The notes under the pieces: model-generated
The model's database searches: none
What the model was told of the DNA's origin: nothing
The model's input: only the letters and a program-made list of their open reading frames with translations
Made by a program: the position numbers and the translations under genes
In this document: piece after piece, positions 50,802 through 60,315 of the stretch
Numbering within the stretch: position 1 is the first letter of the stretch
Layout of the letters: each line of letters starts with the position of its first letter
DNA from: Rickettsiales bacterium UBA2645
Lineage (GTDB): Bacteria > Pseudomonadota > Alphaproteobacteria > Rickettsiales > UBA1997
Direction: 5' to 3'
DNA: 64,000 nt
NCBI GenBank assembly: GCA_002359655.1
Contig: DENL01000031.1
Location: 1-64,000, forward strand

Positions 50802-52574
50802 TTATTCTTCTAATTGATCAATATAATTAATAATCACATCTAAACCAGCTTGCCAAAATTTTGGATCTTTAGCATTAAGGCCAAAAGGAGCTAACATTTC
50901 TTTGTGATGTTTAGTGCCGCCAAATTCAAGCATCTGCAAATATTTTTCAGAAAAGTTTTTTACTTTTCCTGATTTATAAACTCCATAAAGCGAATTTACC
51001 AAACATTCGCCAAAAGCGTAGGAATAAACATAGAAAGGTGAGTGAATAAAATGCGGAATGTAGCTCCAGAAAAATTTATATTCTTCGTCGAATTTAAAAA
51101 TTGGACCCAAACTTTCTTTTTGTACTTCCAACCAAAACTGACAGATTTTTGTTAATGGAATTTCGCCATTTTTGCGCTCATCGTGAATCTTTTTTTCAAA
51201 TTCTAAAAAGGCGATTTGCCTTACTGCGGTGTTGATCATATCTTCAACTTTAGCAGCAATAATTAATTTTTTCTTCTCAGAGTTTTTTTCGTTTTTCAGA
51301 ATTTTTTGAAAAGTTAATTGCTCGCCAAAAACTGAAGCGGTTTCCGCCAAAGTAAGTGGCGTGCCACTCATCAAATAACCTTGTTTACGTGCCAGATATT
51401 GATGTACGCCATGACCTAATTCATGAGCTAAGGTCATCACATCACGAATTTTTCCTTGGTAATTCATCAAAATATAAGGATGAATTGATGGAATTGTTGG
51501 GTGAGAAAAAGCACCAGAATCTTTGCCAGTTCTGACTTTAGCGTCGATCCAATTTTTTTTGAAAAATATTTCACCAGTTTTTTTCATCTCTGGATGAAAT
51601 TCTTCGTAAGCGCTCAGAACCAGATTTTTAGCTTCTTCCCAAGCAATCACTTTATTTTCAATTTTGCTCAGCGGTGCATTGCGATCCCAGTGGTTTAGAA
51701 ATTTTTTGCCTAAAATTTTAGCTTTAATTTTGTAATAACGATGCGAAACGTTTTGGTAATTTTCTTTTACTTTTTCAACCAAAGTATCAACGACTTCGTC
51801 TTCAACAAAATTGCTTAAATTGCGCGCTGAAATTGGCTTTTTAAAGCCCCGCCACTTGTCTTCTAAAGCTTTTTCTTTTGCTAAAGTATTAGTAATAAAA
51901 GCAAAAATTTTAGCGTTCTCTTCAAATGTTTTTCCGATCGCTTTTGCAGCGTCTTTTCTAACTTTTTCATCTGCGTTTGAAGTTAAATCAAAAATTTCCT
52001 GCGAATTTAAAATCTTGCTACGATAAGAAAATTTTAAATTATTTACTGTCTCATCAAACAAGCGTACAAAGGCACTGCGACCTGTTATATTTTTATCTAG
52101 GGAGAATTTTTCTAACTCGTGACTCAGTTGATATTTTTTAAAAGAGCGTGTATCGCGAATGAATGGTTGATATTTCTTTAAGGAGGAATTTTTAAGTAAA
52201 ACTATAATTTTTTTATCATCGATTTGGTTGAGTTCGATTGTAAAAAAAATTAATTTTGCTTCATATTCGCTTAGTTTTTCATTAATGTTTTGATAAAATG
52301 AAACGTTGTTTTGATCAGATAAATCAGAGGCATAGAGCAGTTGTGAATAGCAACTTATTTTACCGATCATTTCACAAATTTCTTCATATTTTTTAATTGC
52401 CTCAAATAATTTTGGCGCAGTTGATTTGGTAATTTTTCCTGCAAAATTTTTGGCAAAATTTTCACTTGCACTGGCAATTTTTTTTATATCAGCGGTAATT
52501 TTTTTATCTTTGGTTGAAGAATAGAAATCGGATAAATCCCAACTTGGTGAGGCTAAAGAGTTGTTTTTGGTCAT
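50802..52574 (-). CDS. pepF: Oligoendopeptidase F (M3 family)
   Basis: Cytosolic zinc peptidase that degrades short peptides. 590 residues. The metal site is AHELGHGVHQY (about 383-393), with the third ligand Glu in TLAETASVFGEQL. LYASDLSDQN near residue 85 and GAFSHPTIPSIHPYILMNYQG just before the zinc motif (given over two blocks) are PepF family patterns. It follows cysteine synthase after 3 bases. It may recycle peptides imported by the YejB-like transporter, but that is speculation. Confidence 0.93.
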   Translation of the reverse strand: MTKNNSLASPSWDLSDFYSSTKDKKITADIKKIASASENFAKNFAGKITKSTAPKLFEAIKKYEEICEMIGKISCYSQLLYASDLSDQNNVSFYQNINEKLSEYEAKLIFFTIELNQIDDKKIIVLLKNSSLKKYQPFIRDTRSFKKYQLSHELEKFSLDKNITGRSAFVRLFDETVNNLKFSYRSKILNSQEIFDLTSNADEKVRKDAAKAIGKTFEENAKIFAFITNTLAKEKALEDKWRGFKKPISARNLSNFVEDEVVDTLVEKVKENYQNVSHRYYKIKAKILGKKFLNHWDRNAPLSKIENKVIAWEEAKNLVLSAYEEFHPEMKKTGEIFFKKNWIDAKVRTGKDSGAFSHPTIPSIHPYILMNYQGKIRDVMTLAHELGHGVHQYLARKQGYLMSGTPLTLAETASVFGEQLTFQKILKNEKNSEKKKLIIAAKVEDMINTAVRQIAFLEFEKKIHDERKNGEIPLTKICQFWLEVQKESLGPIFKFDEEYKFFWSYIPHFIHSPFYVYSYAFGECLVNSLYGVYKSGKVKNFSEKYLQMLEFGGTKHHKEMLAPFGLNAKDPKFWQAGLDVIINYIDQLEE

Positions 52575-52577
52575 ATT

Positions 52578-53591
52578 CTATTTGATAAATTTATATTCGA
52601 TTATCTCAACATCGGTACTTAAAAAATCTAACTTTACTGGCTCTTTTTTACATAAATCAGTTGATAGATATTTCATTGATGAGTCACAAAAAATTGTTAC
52701 TGCAACTTCATCTTTTTTGCTTTCTAAAATTAATTTTAAAGCGGCGATAAAATTTCCTCCCGATGAAATTCCAACCGATAAACCAGCGCGGTTCATCTTC
52801 TGCGCCATAATAATTGCATCGCCATCGTCAACTGAAACAATTTCTTCCAAAGCATTTAAATCAACAATATCAGGAATAAACTCATCGCTAATTCCTTGAA
52901 TTCTATGTTTGCCAATTTTTTTACCACCAGTTGTTAAAGTTGGTGAATTCAAAGGTTCCATTGGGTGGCAGTGACATTTAACTTTGTGATCTTGGCAATA
53001 TTTCAAAACTCCCATCACAGTTCCACCAGTACCAACTCCAGCAACAAAGTAATCTGGCTTTAATCCTACAGATTTTAACTGAGAGAAAATTTCAACGGCC
53101 GTAGTTTTACAGTGCGCTACAATATTTTCATGATTAGTAAATTGCTCAGGGCAAAAAACATCAGGATTTGTCGCGGCATATTTTCTGGCCTCTTCAATTG
53201 AGCGCACAAAACCACCTTGTTCTTTGGTAATACGAATAATTTCAACACCAAGTGATTCCATAATTTGGTAACGCTCATTGCTCAACCAATCTGGCATATA
53301 GATTCTGACTTTATGTCCCAAAGCACGACCAAGTGCTGCAAAGGCAATTCCGGTATTTCCGCTAGTAGCTTCAACAATTGTATCTCCGGCTTTAATTGCA
53401 CCTTTTTCGTAAGCTTTTTGTAAAATGTAAAAGGCAACGCGGTCTTTGATTGAGCCGCTGAAGTTAAATGCCTCATATTTACCGTAAATTTTTTTGATCT
53501 CACCTTTGTAGGAAAAAGTAACTTCAACCAGCGGAGTATTGCAAAACCCAGCACTTAAAGCTTGGATTTTTTCTAAAGATTTTTTTGTCAT
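52578..53591 (-). CDS. Cysteine synthase/CBS-family PLP enzyme
   Basis: 337 residues. The PLP Lys is Lys49 in GSIKDRVA, with phosphate-binding SGNTG (77-81), GVGTGGTVMGVLKY and GISSGGN. The closest pattern is O-acetylserine sulfhydrylase (CysK), with a longer C-terminus than CysK-A that ends VEIIEYKFIK. It would make cysteine from sulfide and O-acetylserine, or act as a cystathionine-synthase-like enzyme. A serine acetyltransferase gene is not present here. It shares a transcription unit with a TSUP sulfur-compound permease. Confidence 0.85.
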   Translation of the reverse strand: MTKKSLEKIQALSAGFCNTPLVEVTFSYKGEIKKIYGKYEAFNFSGSIKDRVAFYILQKAYEKGAIKAGDTIVEATSGNTGIAFAALGRALGHKVRIYMPDWLSNERYQIMESLGVEIIRITKEQGGFVRSIEEARKYAATNPDVFCPEQFTNHENIVAHCKTTAVEIFSQLKSVGLKPDYFVAGVGTGGTVMGVLKYCQDHKVKCHCHPMEPLNSPTLTTGGKKIGKHRIQGISDEFIPDIVDLNALEEIVSVDDGDAIIMAQKMNRAGLSVGISSGGNFIAALKLILESKKDEVAVTIFCDSSMKYLSTDLCKKEPVKLDFLSTDVEIIEYKFIK

Positions 53592-53593
53592 GA

Positions 53594-54676
53594 TTATTTT
53601 GTAAAAATTGCGACAAGCTCTAAATGCTTGGTGGAGTAGAATTGATCTAGCGCGGTCAGTTTTTTTATTTTTAGTCCCGAGTCAATCAGAATTTTGGCAT
53701 CACGAGCAAAGCTATTTGGATTACAAGAAACATAAATCACATTTTTCAAGGAAGATTTTGCAATTTCTAAAGCTTGCGGCGAGGCGCCATTTCTTGGTGG
53801 GTTGATGATTGCTAAATCAAATTTCGACAGATCTCTTTTTGTTACAGGACTAGCAAATAAATCGTGATTCTCAGCTTTAATTTTTTGTGCTAAATTATTG
53901 ACCGCGGCATTTTTATTGATGGATTCAGTCATTTTTTTATCGCCTTCAAAAGCTAAAACTGATTTTATTATATCTTGAATTGCAAAAGAATAGACGCCAA
54001 AACCAGCGTAGATATCAGCGATATTTTTGATGTTTTGATTTTCGATTAAAAAATCTCTGATGATTTTAACAATTGCTGCAAGTCCTGATTTTGTTGCCTG
54101 GATAAAGACTTCTGAATCTAAGCTAATTTTAAAATCAGTAAAAAAAATCTGATTTTGCCGCGCTAAAAAAATTGGCGTCAAATGATTTTTTATTTTATAA
54201 GAAACATTAAAATTTTGCTCTTTAGCAAAAGAAATAATTTTTTGCGCTTGAGTGAAACTTGGCTCTTTTGAAGCAATAAAAATTAAGTCCAAACCATTAT
54301 CAAATAAGGTTATGGAGAGTTGAGTAAAAATATTTTGCTCTTGAGTTTTTAAAAAATTTTTAAGCAAAAAAATTGTTTTGGAAATTTCTTTTTCAGCAAC
54401 AAAACAATTTTCTATTTCAACAATTTCTTTTGATTGTTTAGTAAAAAATCCCAGCTGATTTTTTTTACCAATTTGCAGAATTATTTTTCGACGCGAATTG
54501 CCTTCGATCCAGATCCAGTCTGGTTTAACTGTTGAAGAAAAATTGTGGCCATGAAAAGCCTGATCGAGAATAGAGAGTTTTAATTTTTGATAATCTTGCT
54601 GTTTTAAATCTAAAAAATCGCAACCACCACATTTAGGGAAATAAGAACAAGGAGAAATATTTTCTGGCTTAGGCAT
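53594..54676 (-). CDS. 23S rRNA (uracil-5)-methyltransferase, RlmC/RlmD family
   Basis: 360 residues. The 4Fe-4S cluster ligands are Cys10, Cys16, Cys19 and Cys91 (CSYFPKCGGC and ENCFV). The SAM domain has IADIYAGFGVYSFA, then INPPRNGASPQAL, and the catalytic Cys is in VIYVSCNPNSFARD. The N-terminal TRAM domain found in RlmD is missing, as in RlmC. It methylates a specific U of 23S rRNA, U1939 or U747 by analogy. It is 2 bases from cysteine synthase. Confidence 0.88.
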   Translation of the reverse strand: MPKPENISPCSYFPKCGGCDFLDLKQQDYQKLKLSILDQAFHGHNFSSTVKPDWIWIEGNSRRKIILQIGKKNQLGFFTKQSKEIVEIENCFVAEKEISKTIFLLKNFLKTQEQNIFTQLSITLFDNGLDLIFIASKEPSFTQAQKIISFAKEQNFNVSYKIKNHLTPIFLARQNQIFFTDFKISLDSEVFIQATKSGLAAIVKIIRDFLIENQNIKNIADIYAGFGVYSFAIQDIIKSVLAFEGDKKMTESINKNAAVNNLAQKIKAENHDLFASPVTKRDLSKFDLAIINPPRNGASPQALEIAKSSLKNVIYVSCNPNSFARDAKILIDSGLKIKKLTALDQFYSTKHLELVAIFTK

Positions 54677-54682
54677 TTTAAT

Positions 54683-56257
54683 TTATGAACTGGGCATTGG
54701 GTCACTTTTTTTCCTTTGTAAAAAACGCGATTTAAGCAAGATATTCAAACTGCCGCTGCAATAAGCGCTGAAAGCGTAAATTAATATTCCGATAAAAATC
54801 ATGATTGCTAATTCAGAAATTTTTCCGAAGTAATCACTTTGGTGAAAATGCTCGCGCATTATAAACAGAGAGATCGCCATCACGATCGATGGAATCAAAA
54901 TCAAAATCATTTTTTTGACGAAATCTTTTTCAAAATAAAAATGTTTTTTGCGAATCGAGCTAGTGATTAAAATCGTTAAATTCAGGTAAGTTGACGCAAC
55001 AGAAGCTAAAACAATTCCAATATAACCAAAATTGAGCGCGAAGAAAATTAGATTCCAAATACCGTTATTGATCAAACAAATAATGGCGATTTTCATTGGG
55101 GTTTTGGTATCGCCGCGCGAGAAAAATGCTGGCTCCATAACTTTTACCAAAACATAAGAAGGCAAACCAAAAGAATAAAACATCAAAGCTTTAGCAACTG
55201 TGAAACTTTCATCAGAAGTGAATTTACCGCGCTCAAAAAGTGCTGAAATAATTGGATAAGCAAGAACGGTCAAAGCAAGAGTAGCAGGAATTACCAAGAT
55301 CATGCCAACTTCTAAAGCTGCGTTTTGTAGTTTGATTGCTGAATCATTTTCACCAGCTTTTATTTTGCGCGAGAGCGCTGGCAGCAAAGCAACTCCGATA
55401 GCAATACCAATCATTGCCAAAGGTAATTGGTTGATGCGATCAGCGTAGTAAAGATAAGAAACTGCACCAGCAATTGCGCTGGCAAAAACAGAATCAATCA
55501 GCAAATTAATTTGCATAACATTGGCACCGATAATTCCGGGAATTAATTTTTTAAAAAACTTTTTCATGTCGGCATTAACTTTAGGCATTTGCGGATAGAG
55601 CAAAAATCCTGATTTAATAGTAAAAATAAAAAGCCAGATAAATTGTAAAATCCCCGCCGCAAAAACCCCCCAAGAAAGAGCATATGCATAGTTTGGCAAC
55701 AGTGATCCCAAAACAGAAGTTGAGGTAATCATAGTCAAATTAAGAATAATTGGCGAAGCAGCCGGAACAGCGAATTTACCAAGTGAATTCAATACTCCAG
55801 AACAAAGTGAAACTAGAGAAATAAATAGCAGATAAAAAATTGTAATGCGTGAAAGAACAATGAGAAGGCTTGATTTTTCTGGGTCAGTAAAAAATCCTGG
55901 GAATAAAATCTTCATAAAAAATGGCATGAAGATTTGAAATAAAATCGTGAAAAGCAACAAAGAGTAAAACAAAAACGAGAAGATATTTCTAACAAAAATC
56001 ACATCAGAATTTATTGAAGCTTTGCCTGATTTTTTGTCTTGAACTTTTTCAATAAAAATTGGCACGAAAGCTGAGTTAAAAGCACCTTCAGCAAAAATAC
56101 GACGAAAGAAATTTGGTAAACGAAAGGCGGCAAAAAATGCGTCAGAAAGCATGCTAACGCCCAAATATTGTGCGATAGTAATGTCGCGAATAAAGCCCAA
56201 AATTCTCGACAAAGAAATGTAAAATGAAATTGTAAAAACTGAGCGAAATATCGACAT
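54683..56257 (-). CDS. murJ: Lipid II flippase MurJ (MviN)
   Basis: Moves lipid II across the inner membrane for peptidoglycan synthesis. 524 residues, about 14 hydrophobic segments. SRILGFIRDITIAQYLG, FFAAFRLPNFFRRIFAEGAFNSAFVP (two adjacent blocks), the Arg-rich LPLAMIGIAIGVALLPALS and MEPAFFSRGDTKTPM are MurJ patterns. It lies between the universal stress protein and the rRNA methyltransferase in the same run. Confidence 0.95.
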   Translation of the reverse strand: MSIFRSVFTISFYISLSRILGFIRDITIAQYLGVSMLSDAFFAAFRLPNFFRRIFAEGAFNSAFVPIFIEKVQDKKSGKASINSDVIFVRNIFSFLFYSLLLFTILFQIFMPFFMKILFPGFFTDPEKSSLLIVLSRITIFYLLFISLVSLCSGVLNSLGKFAVPAASPIILNLTMITSTSVLGSLLPNYAYALSWGVFAAGILQFIWLFIFTIKSGFLLYPQMPKVNADMKKFFKKLIPGIIGANVMQINLLIDSVFASAIAGAVSYLYYADRINQLPLAMIGIAIGVALLPALSRKIKAGENDSAIKLQNAALEVGMILVIPATLALTVLAYPIISALFERGKFTSDESFTVAKALMFYSFGLPSYVLVKVMEPAFFSRGDTKTPMKIAIICLINNGIWNLIFFALNFGYIGIVLASVASTYLNLTILITSSIRKKHFYFEKDFVKKMILILIPSIVMAISLFIMREHFHQSDYFGKISELAIMIFIGILIYAFSAYCSGSLNILLKSRFLQRKKSDPMPSS

Positions 56258-56278
56258 TAATGAATTTATTTTTTGTTG

Positions 56279-56761
56279 CTAAACCAGTTTTTCTAAAAAA
56301 TCGTCGCTGAGATTTTCTGGCACAATCGTAACAGGAACTTTGATTTTATTGCCGATTTTTTGTGCCACTTTTGGCAACACCGTATTGTCGCTTAAAGAAT
56401 TTTGTGACTTGCCAAGAACAAGCATAGCACAAGTTGGAGTTGATTTTATTTCGCGCACAATTTCAGTCATAATCTCACCTTCGCGAATCGAAATTTTAGG
56501 CATGATGCCAATTCCTTGATATATTTCGTCAGTTATTTTTTTCAGATTTTTTTCGAGCTGCTGTCTTTTATCTTGAGCAATAATGCGCGATCCAAACATC
56601 AGATTTTTGTGCGATACTTCCATCACTGCTAAAATTATCACCGCGAAATTCATTTTTTTTGCTTTAAGACAAGCATAGCGCAAAGCTGTACTTGAAGCAT
56701 TGCTGGTGTCGATGCAGGCAATAATTATTGGCATCTCTAAATTATTTTTTATTTCGGTCAT
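56279..56761 (-). CDS. Universal stress protein, single domain
   Basis: 160 residues. MPIIIACIDTSNASSTALRYACLKA opens the UspA fold in two blocks. The family C-terminal nucleotide-binding motif G-x2-G-x9-GS is only loosely seen (LVLGKSQNSLSDNT), so ATP binding is uncertain. UspA proteins respond to stress and growth arrest. It lies between the TIGR02186 protein and murJ, with 18 and 21 bases on either side. Confidence 0.85.
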   Translation of the reverse strand: MTEIKNNLEMPIIIACIDTSNASSTALRYACLKAKKMNFAVIILAVMEVSHKNLMFGSRIIAQDKRQQLEKNLKKITDEIYQGIGIMPKISIREGEIMTEIVREIKSTPTCAMLVLGKSQNSLSDNTVLPKVAQKIGNKIKVPVTIVPENLSDDFLEKLV

Positions 56762-56779
56762 AAATTTAAAATTAATAAA

Positions 56780-57520
56780 TTATTTACCAATAAAACGGCT
56801 AAAGAGATAGTTAGCAATTAAGCCAAAAACAAGCGCTATAGCCACCGTGATCAAGCCATACAGAAAAGATTCTTGATAAGCAAAATCCAGAATTTTAGCG
56901 CTAAACCCAACCTGATTTACATAGATTGGAATTGATTGAAACGAGGTTAACTTATCTTCGCTAATCAAATAGATTTCGACAGTATAAACACCGCGAGCGA
57001 TGTTTTTTGGGAAATGCAACATCACTTTGAACAAAGTCTCATCAAGAAAATCAACTTTGGTGGTTACTGGGTAAAGTTTGGATTTTTCTAACTTATTGAT
57101 TAGCTGATTTTGAAATTCATTTTTTTTTGCATCAGATGAATCTCCTGAGAAATCAAACTGCAAATTATTTTTACCAAGCTCGAGAAGGCCTAATAAATCT
57201 GAATCCGCCGTATTATCATTGAAAGTAGAAAAGAGAGAATAGTAGCTGTATAAATTTTTCACTTTGATGCGTTCACCATTATGCCAAATACCCAGAAATT
57301 TTTCTTTTTTAGTTATTAAGAAATTTTTTTTAGGACCACGCACTGCGATTATAATGTTACCTACGTCACCTTTAGCGCCAAAAAGTAAAATGTCTGAACC
57401 GCGAAAGTTGGTATCAATATTGATTTCATTGGTTGAAATGCCAGAAATGATCGGACTAGCAACAGCAGGACTTCCAAGCAAAAGTAAAATTGATATGAGG
57501 AAGCCGAATAGAGAGTTCAT
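56780..57520 (-). CDS. TIGR02186-type membrane-anchored periplasmic protein
   Basis: 246 residues. A cleavable signal (LLLLGSPAVA) is followed by SGISTNEINIDTNFRGSDILLFGA and VAVRGP-like IIAVRGPKKNF (two blocks), a beta-sandwich pattern, and a single C-terminal helix, LYGLITVAIALVFGLIANYLF. This is the alphaproteobacterial family TIGR02186, regularly encoded next to TSUP permeases. Here it overlaps the TSUP gene by 4 bases, which supports a joint function in export or binding of a sulfur compound. Its exact role is not known to me. Confidence 0.85.
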   Translation of the reverse strand: MNSLFGFLISILLLLGSPAVASPIISGISTNEINIDTNFRGSDILLFGAKGDVGNIIIAVRGPKKNFLITKKEKFLGIWHNGERIKVKNLYSYYSLFSTFNDNTADSDLLGLLELGKNNLQFDFSGDSSDAKKNEFQNQLINKLEKSKLYPVTTKVDFLDETLFKVMLHFPKNIARGVYTVEIYLISEDKLTSFQSIPIYVNQVGFSAKILDFAYQESFLYGLITVAIALVFGLIANYLFSRFIGK

Positions 57521-58449
57521 TTTTTCAAAACCTCAATTGTATATAAAGCTTCGGGAGCAGCGAAAAGACCAAAAATCATTTTCAAACAAACTAGAAAAAT
57601 CAACAAAGCTAAAAAAGAACGCATGCTATCGGCGTCAACTTTATATCCAGCGCGAGTTCCGATTTGCGCTCCAATTGAAGAGCTGATAATCATCAAAAAT
57701 GCCAAAACAATATCGACGGAATTGTTAGTAATTGCCTGCAAAAATGTGGCGTTGCTAGCGATAAAAATAATTTGAAATAAAGAAGTTCCAACCACAACAG
57801 ATGATGGCATGCGTAAAATATAAATCATCGCCGGAATCATCATAAAACCACCACCAATTCCCATCAAAGATACTAAAATGCCAATGCCAATGCTAAGCAC
57901 AATTGGCACGATAACGCTAATGGTAATTTCAGATTTAGGAAAATGTATTTGCCACGGCAAGCCATCAATCCAAGATAAAAAGCGCTCAAAACGATCAGAA
58001 TCTTTTTTCTCCCAAACGATGTTATATTTTTTAGTCGAGATGGTTTTGATACTGTCAATCAGCATCACGATACTGATTGATCCTAAAAAAATCACATAAA
58101 CCAAAGAAATTACCAAATCAATTTGGCCAGCTTTTTGCAAAACTCTAAAAAGCGAAACACCAAGGCTGGAGCCAATAAAACCACCAATTACCAAAAACAA
58201 TCCCATCCTAATATCAACCGTGTGCTTTCGTAAATGTACCATCAATCCTGAAACTGAAGAAGCGATAATTTGATTAGCCGAAGTTGATACTGCAATTGCT
58301 GGCGGAATGCCAATAAACATCAAAAATGGAGTAGCTAAAAAGCCGCCACCAATACCAAACATACCAGCGAGAAAGCCAGTTGCCAAACCCAGCAGTAAAA
58401 TTAGTAAAATATTAACCGGAATTTCAGCGATCGGAAGGTAGATTTGCAT
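57517..58449 (-). CDS. TSUP-family permease (TauE/SafE-like)
   Basis: 310 residues from ATG 58449, which overlaps the ygfZ stop as TAATG; the frame is open upstream through ygfZ but codes nothing similar. The family repeat occurs twice: AGMFGIGGGFLATPFLMF followed by AVSTSANQI, and SLMGIGGGFMMIPAMIYI followed by VVGTSLFQI. About eight helices. TSUP members export sulfite, sulfoacetate or related anions or take up thiosulfate. The adjacent TIGR02186 gene and the nearby cysteine synthase suggest sulfur metabolism. Confidence 0.88.
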   Translation of the reverse strand: MQIYLPIAEIPVNILLILLLGLATGFLAGMFGIGGGFLATPFLMFIGIPPAIAVSTSANQIIASSVSGLMVHLRKHTVDIRMGLFLVIGGFIGSSLGVSLFRVLQKAGQIDLVISLVYVIFLGSISIVMLIDSIKTISTKKYNIVWEKKDSDRFERFLSWIDGLPWQIHFPKSEITISVIVPIVLSIGIGILVSLMGIGGGFMMIPAMIYILRMPSSVVVGTSLFQIIFIASNATFLQAITNNSVDIVLAFLMIISSSIGAQIGTRAGYKVDADSMRSFLALLIFLVCLKMIFGLFAAPEALYTIEVLKK

Positions 58450-59249
58450 TAGCTGACAACGAAAATTTTTTGCCCAGAAAATTGTAAATTTTCTTTGATG
58501 TTGGAAAACTCTTGATCCTGTGCAAGCTTGATTAGAGCAAGGGCATGAAGTTCTGATTGAAAAAAAACTGACGATAGAATTATGCCAACAGATTTTCCTT
58601 CGCAAGTTATTTCGGCGTTTTTCTCGATGGCTTTGATTTGATCAATTTTTACATGAAAAATTTTTTTGCGAATCTGTCCAAGATAATGTGTACGAGCCGT
58701 TAACTCTTGCCCAACATAACAACCTTTCTGATAGTCAATTGCATTTAAATCGTCAAAACCAAACTCGAGAATAAATGATTTATCGTAAGTTAGATCAGCT
58801 TCGCTTTCTGGAATTTTAAGAGAAATGCGTTTAAAATCGTAAAGTATTTTTTCTACGGTGAAATCTTTTTGATCTTTGGTTAAGTAGGTTCTATAGCCCA
58901 AATTAGAATTACGCGGATCAATAAATTTTCCAGATTTTTCAAAAAAAAATACTTGCAACTCATCATTTTTTTTGATCACAACTTTTGAGCGCAATTTATA
59001 AAAATTCAATTTTTGTATAATCTCATCACGTCTTGCTGCAAAGCAATCAAGCATCAATTTTTCACCATTTTCAAAAATAAAAAAATCATAAAGAAAGCGA
59101 CCTTGAGCGCCAAGCATGGCAGCGTAAATCAAATTTTCTTGCGAAGCTTTATTAACATCGTTGCTTATCAAGCCTTGTAAAAAAGATTTACGGTCAATTC
59201 CTTCAAGCTCAATTATAGAACGGTCTGAGAGCAAAATTAAATTATTCAT
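58449..59249 (-). CDS. ygfZ: Folate-binding protein YgfZ
   Basis: 266 residues. The family motif KGCYVGQE is at 175-182, preceded by GFDDLNAIDYQ. FLQGLISNDV and AMLGAQGRFLYDFFI fit the GcvT-like fold. YgfZ uses tetrahydrofolate to help maintain certain Fe-S enzymes. It overlaps the GT61 gene by 8 bases and the TSUP gene by 1. Confidence 0.92.
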   Translation of the reverse strand: MNNLILLSDRSIIELEGIDRKSFLQGLISNDVNKASQENLIYAAMLGAQGRFLYDFFIFENGEKLMLDCFAARRDEIIQKLNFYKLRSKVVIKKNDELQVFFFEKSGKFIDPRNSNLGYRTYLTKDQKDFTVEKILYDFKRISLKIPESEADLTYDKSFILEFGFDDLNAIDYQKGCYVGQELTARTHYLGQIRKKIFHVKIDQIKAIEKNAEITCEGKSVGIILSSVFFQSELHALALIKLAQDQEFSNIKENLQFSGQKIFVVS

Positions 59250-60273
59250 TATTAAGCATTAGTTGTAGATTTTTTTCTAACTTTTCTAAATCAACCACCA
59301 GACTTGCTTGGTGAAAATCTTTTACTCTACTATTTTCTCCAATTGCACATTCTTGATAAAAATATTTGATACCAAGCATGTCGGCAAGTTTGTAATAGTC
59401 AGTTACCGGCTTTTCTTCATGAGGCTTGGTTGCCATTTCTAACATTTTTGTACCTTCACTCATAAATAGAATATTGGTAAGACCAGCTCCGTGCGAGCTA
59501 ACTAAATATTTTATTTTTGAACAAATTGCGATTTGATCTTCGTAAGAAAACTGATCAATAATAATTTTTTTAAAGCCATATTTTTCAAGTAACGCAACCA
59601 TTTCATTTTCATTTTCAACAAAGCGCAAGACTTGACCAGCTCGTGAAATATAAATTTTATCACCAAATCCAAAATCAGTTTTAATATTTGTAGTCAGAGC
59701 TTGGCGTAGATTATTAAAAGCAATCGGATGTTGTTGATAAGTTTCTGCATAAGCCAATTCTTTGACTTTAATATTTGATTTACGGCGCAAAAAAACGATT
59801 TGGTTTTTTTTAACACCAAGCTTTTCAAGCGATGGTAAAGCAAATTTATAACGCGCATATTTTTTTGGTAAAAACAGCAACGAGTTTTCTAATAAATTTT
59901 GCTGTTTAAGCGCTAAAAGTTTTACCAAAGCAAATATGTGCCAATGATAATAGTTGCTGGTCCATTCGTCGGTAATTAATAAAAATCTTTTTTTGCTAAA
60001 ATTCAGTTTAGGAAAGATGAATTTCAAAAAAAATTTATAACCTTTGCGATAATTATTGTAATTGACTTCACTGATACAGCTATCACGAAAAATTTCAAAA
60101 TATTTAAAAACCACTGAATTAGTCGCGATGCGGACTTTCGACAAAAATTTTATTTTTGGCTGCCAACAAGTTTCAGACGAAACATTTTTAAAAATATCGA
60201 ACTCTGGATTTTTTTCATCAAAGTTAACTGGCTTGCGATATTGGTAATTGATTGTTTGAAAGAGTTTTTGCAT
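59242..60273 (-). CDS. GT61-family glycosyltransferase
   Basis: 343 residues. LLITDEWTSNYYHWHIFAL near residue 100 and KIYISRAGQVLRFVENENE, then YLVSSHGAGLTNILFM and MLEMAT, are the DUF563/GT61 pattern. In bacteria these enzymes build capsule or LPS side chains. It is the first gene of the eleven-gene minus-strand run. A GT4 gene starts 42 bases away on the other strand, so the two glycosyltransferases share a short divergent promoter region. Confidence 0.85.
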   Translation of the reverse strand: MQKLFQTINYQYRKPVNFDEKNPEFDIFKNVSSETCWQPKIKFLSKVRIATNSVVFKYFEIFRDSCISEVNYNNYRKGYKFFLKFIFPKLNFSKKRFLLITDEWTSNYYHWHIFALVKLLALKQQNLLENSLLFLPKKYARYKFALPSLEKLGVKKNQIVFLRRKSNIKVKELAYAETYQQHPIAFNNLRQALTTNIKTDFGFGDKIYISRAGQVLRFVENENEMVALLEKYGFKKIIIDQFSYEDQIAICSKIKYLVSSHGAGLTNILFMSEGTKMLEMATKPHEEKPVTDYYKLADMLGIKYFYQECAIGENSRVKDFHQASLVVDLEKLEKNLQLMLNNE

Positions 60274-60315
60274 TTTATCGTTTTTTTTAAGTATTTACAA
60301 AAAGCAGATTCACAC

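Noticed and set aside
57264..57686. 140-codon plus-strand ORF across the TIGR02186 and TSUP genes
   Set aside because: Antisense to two overlapping conserved genes.
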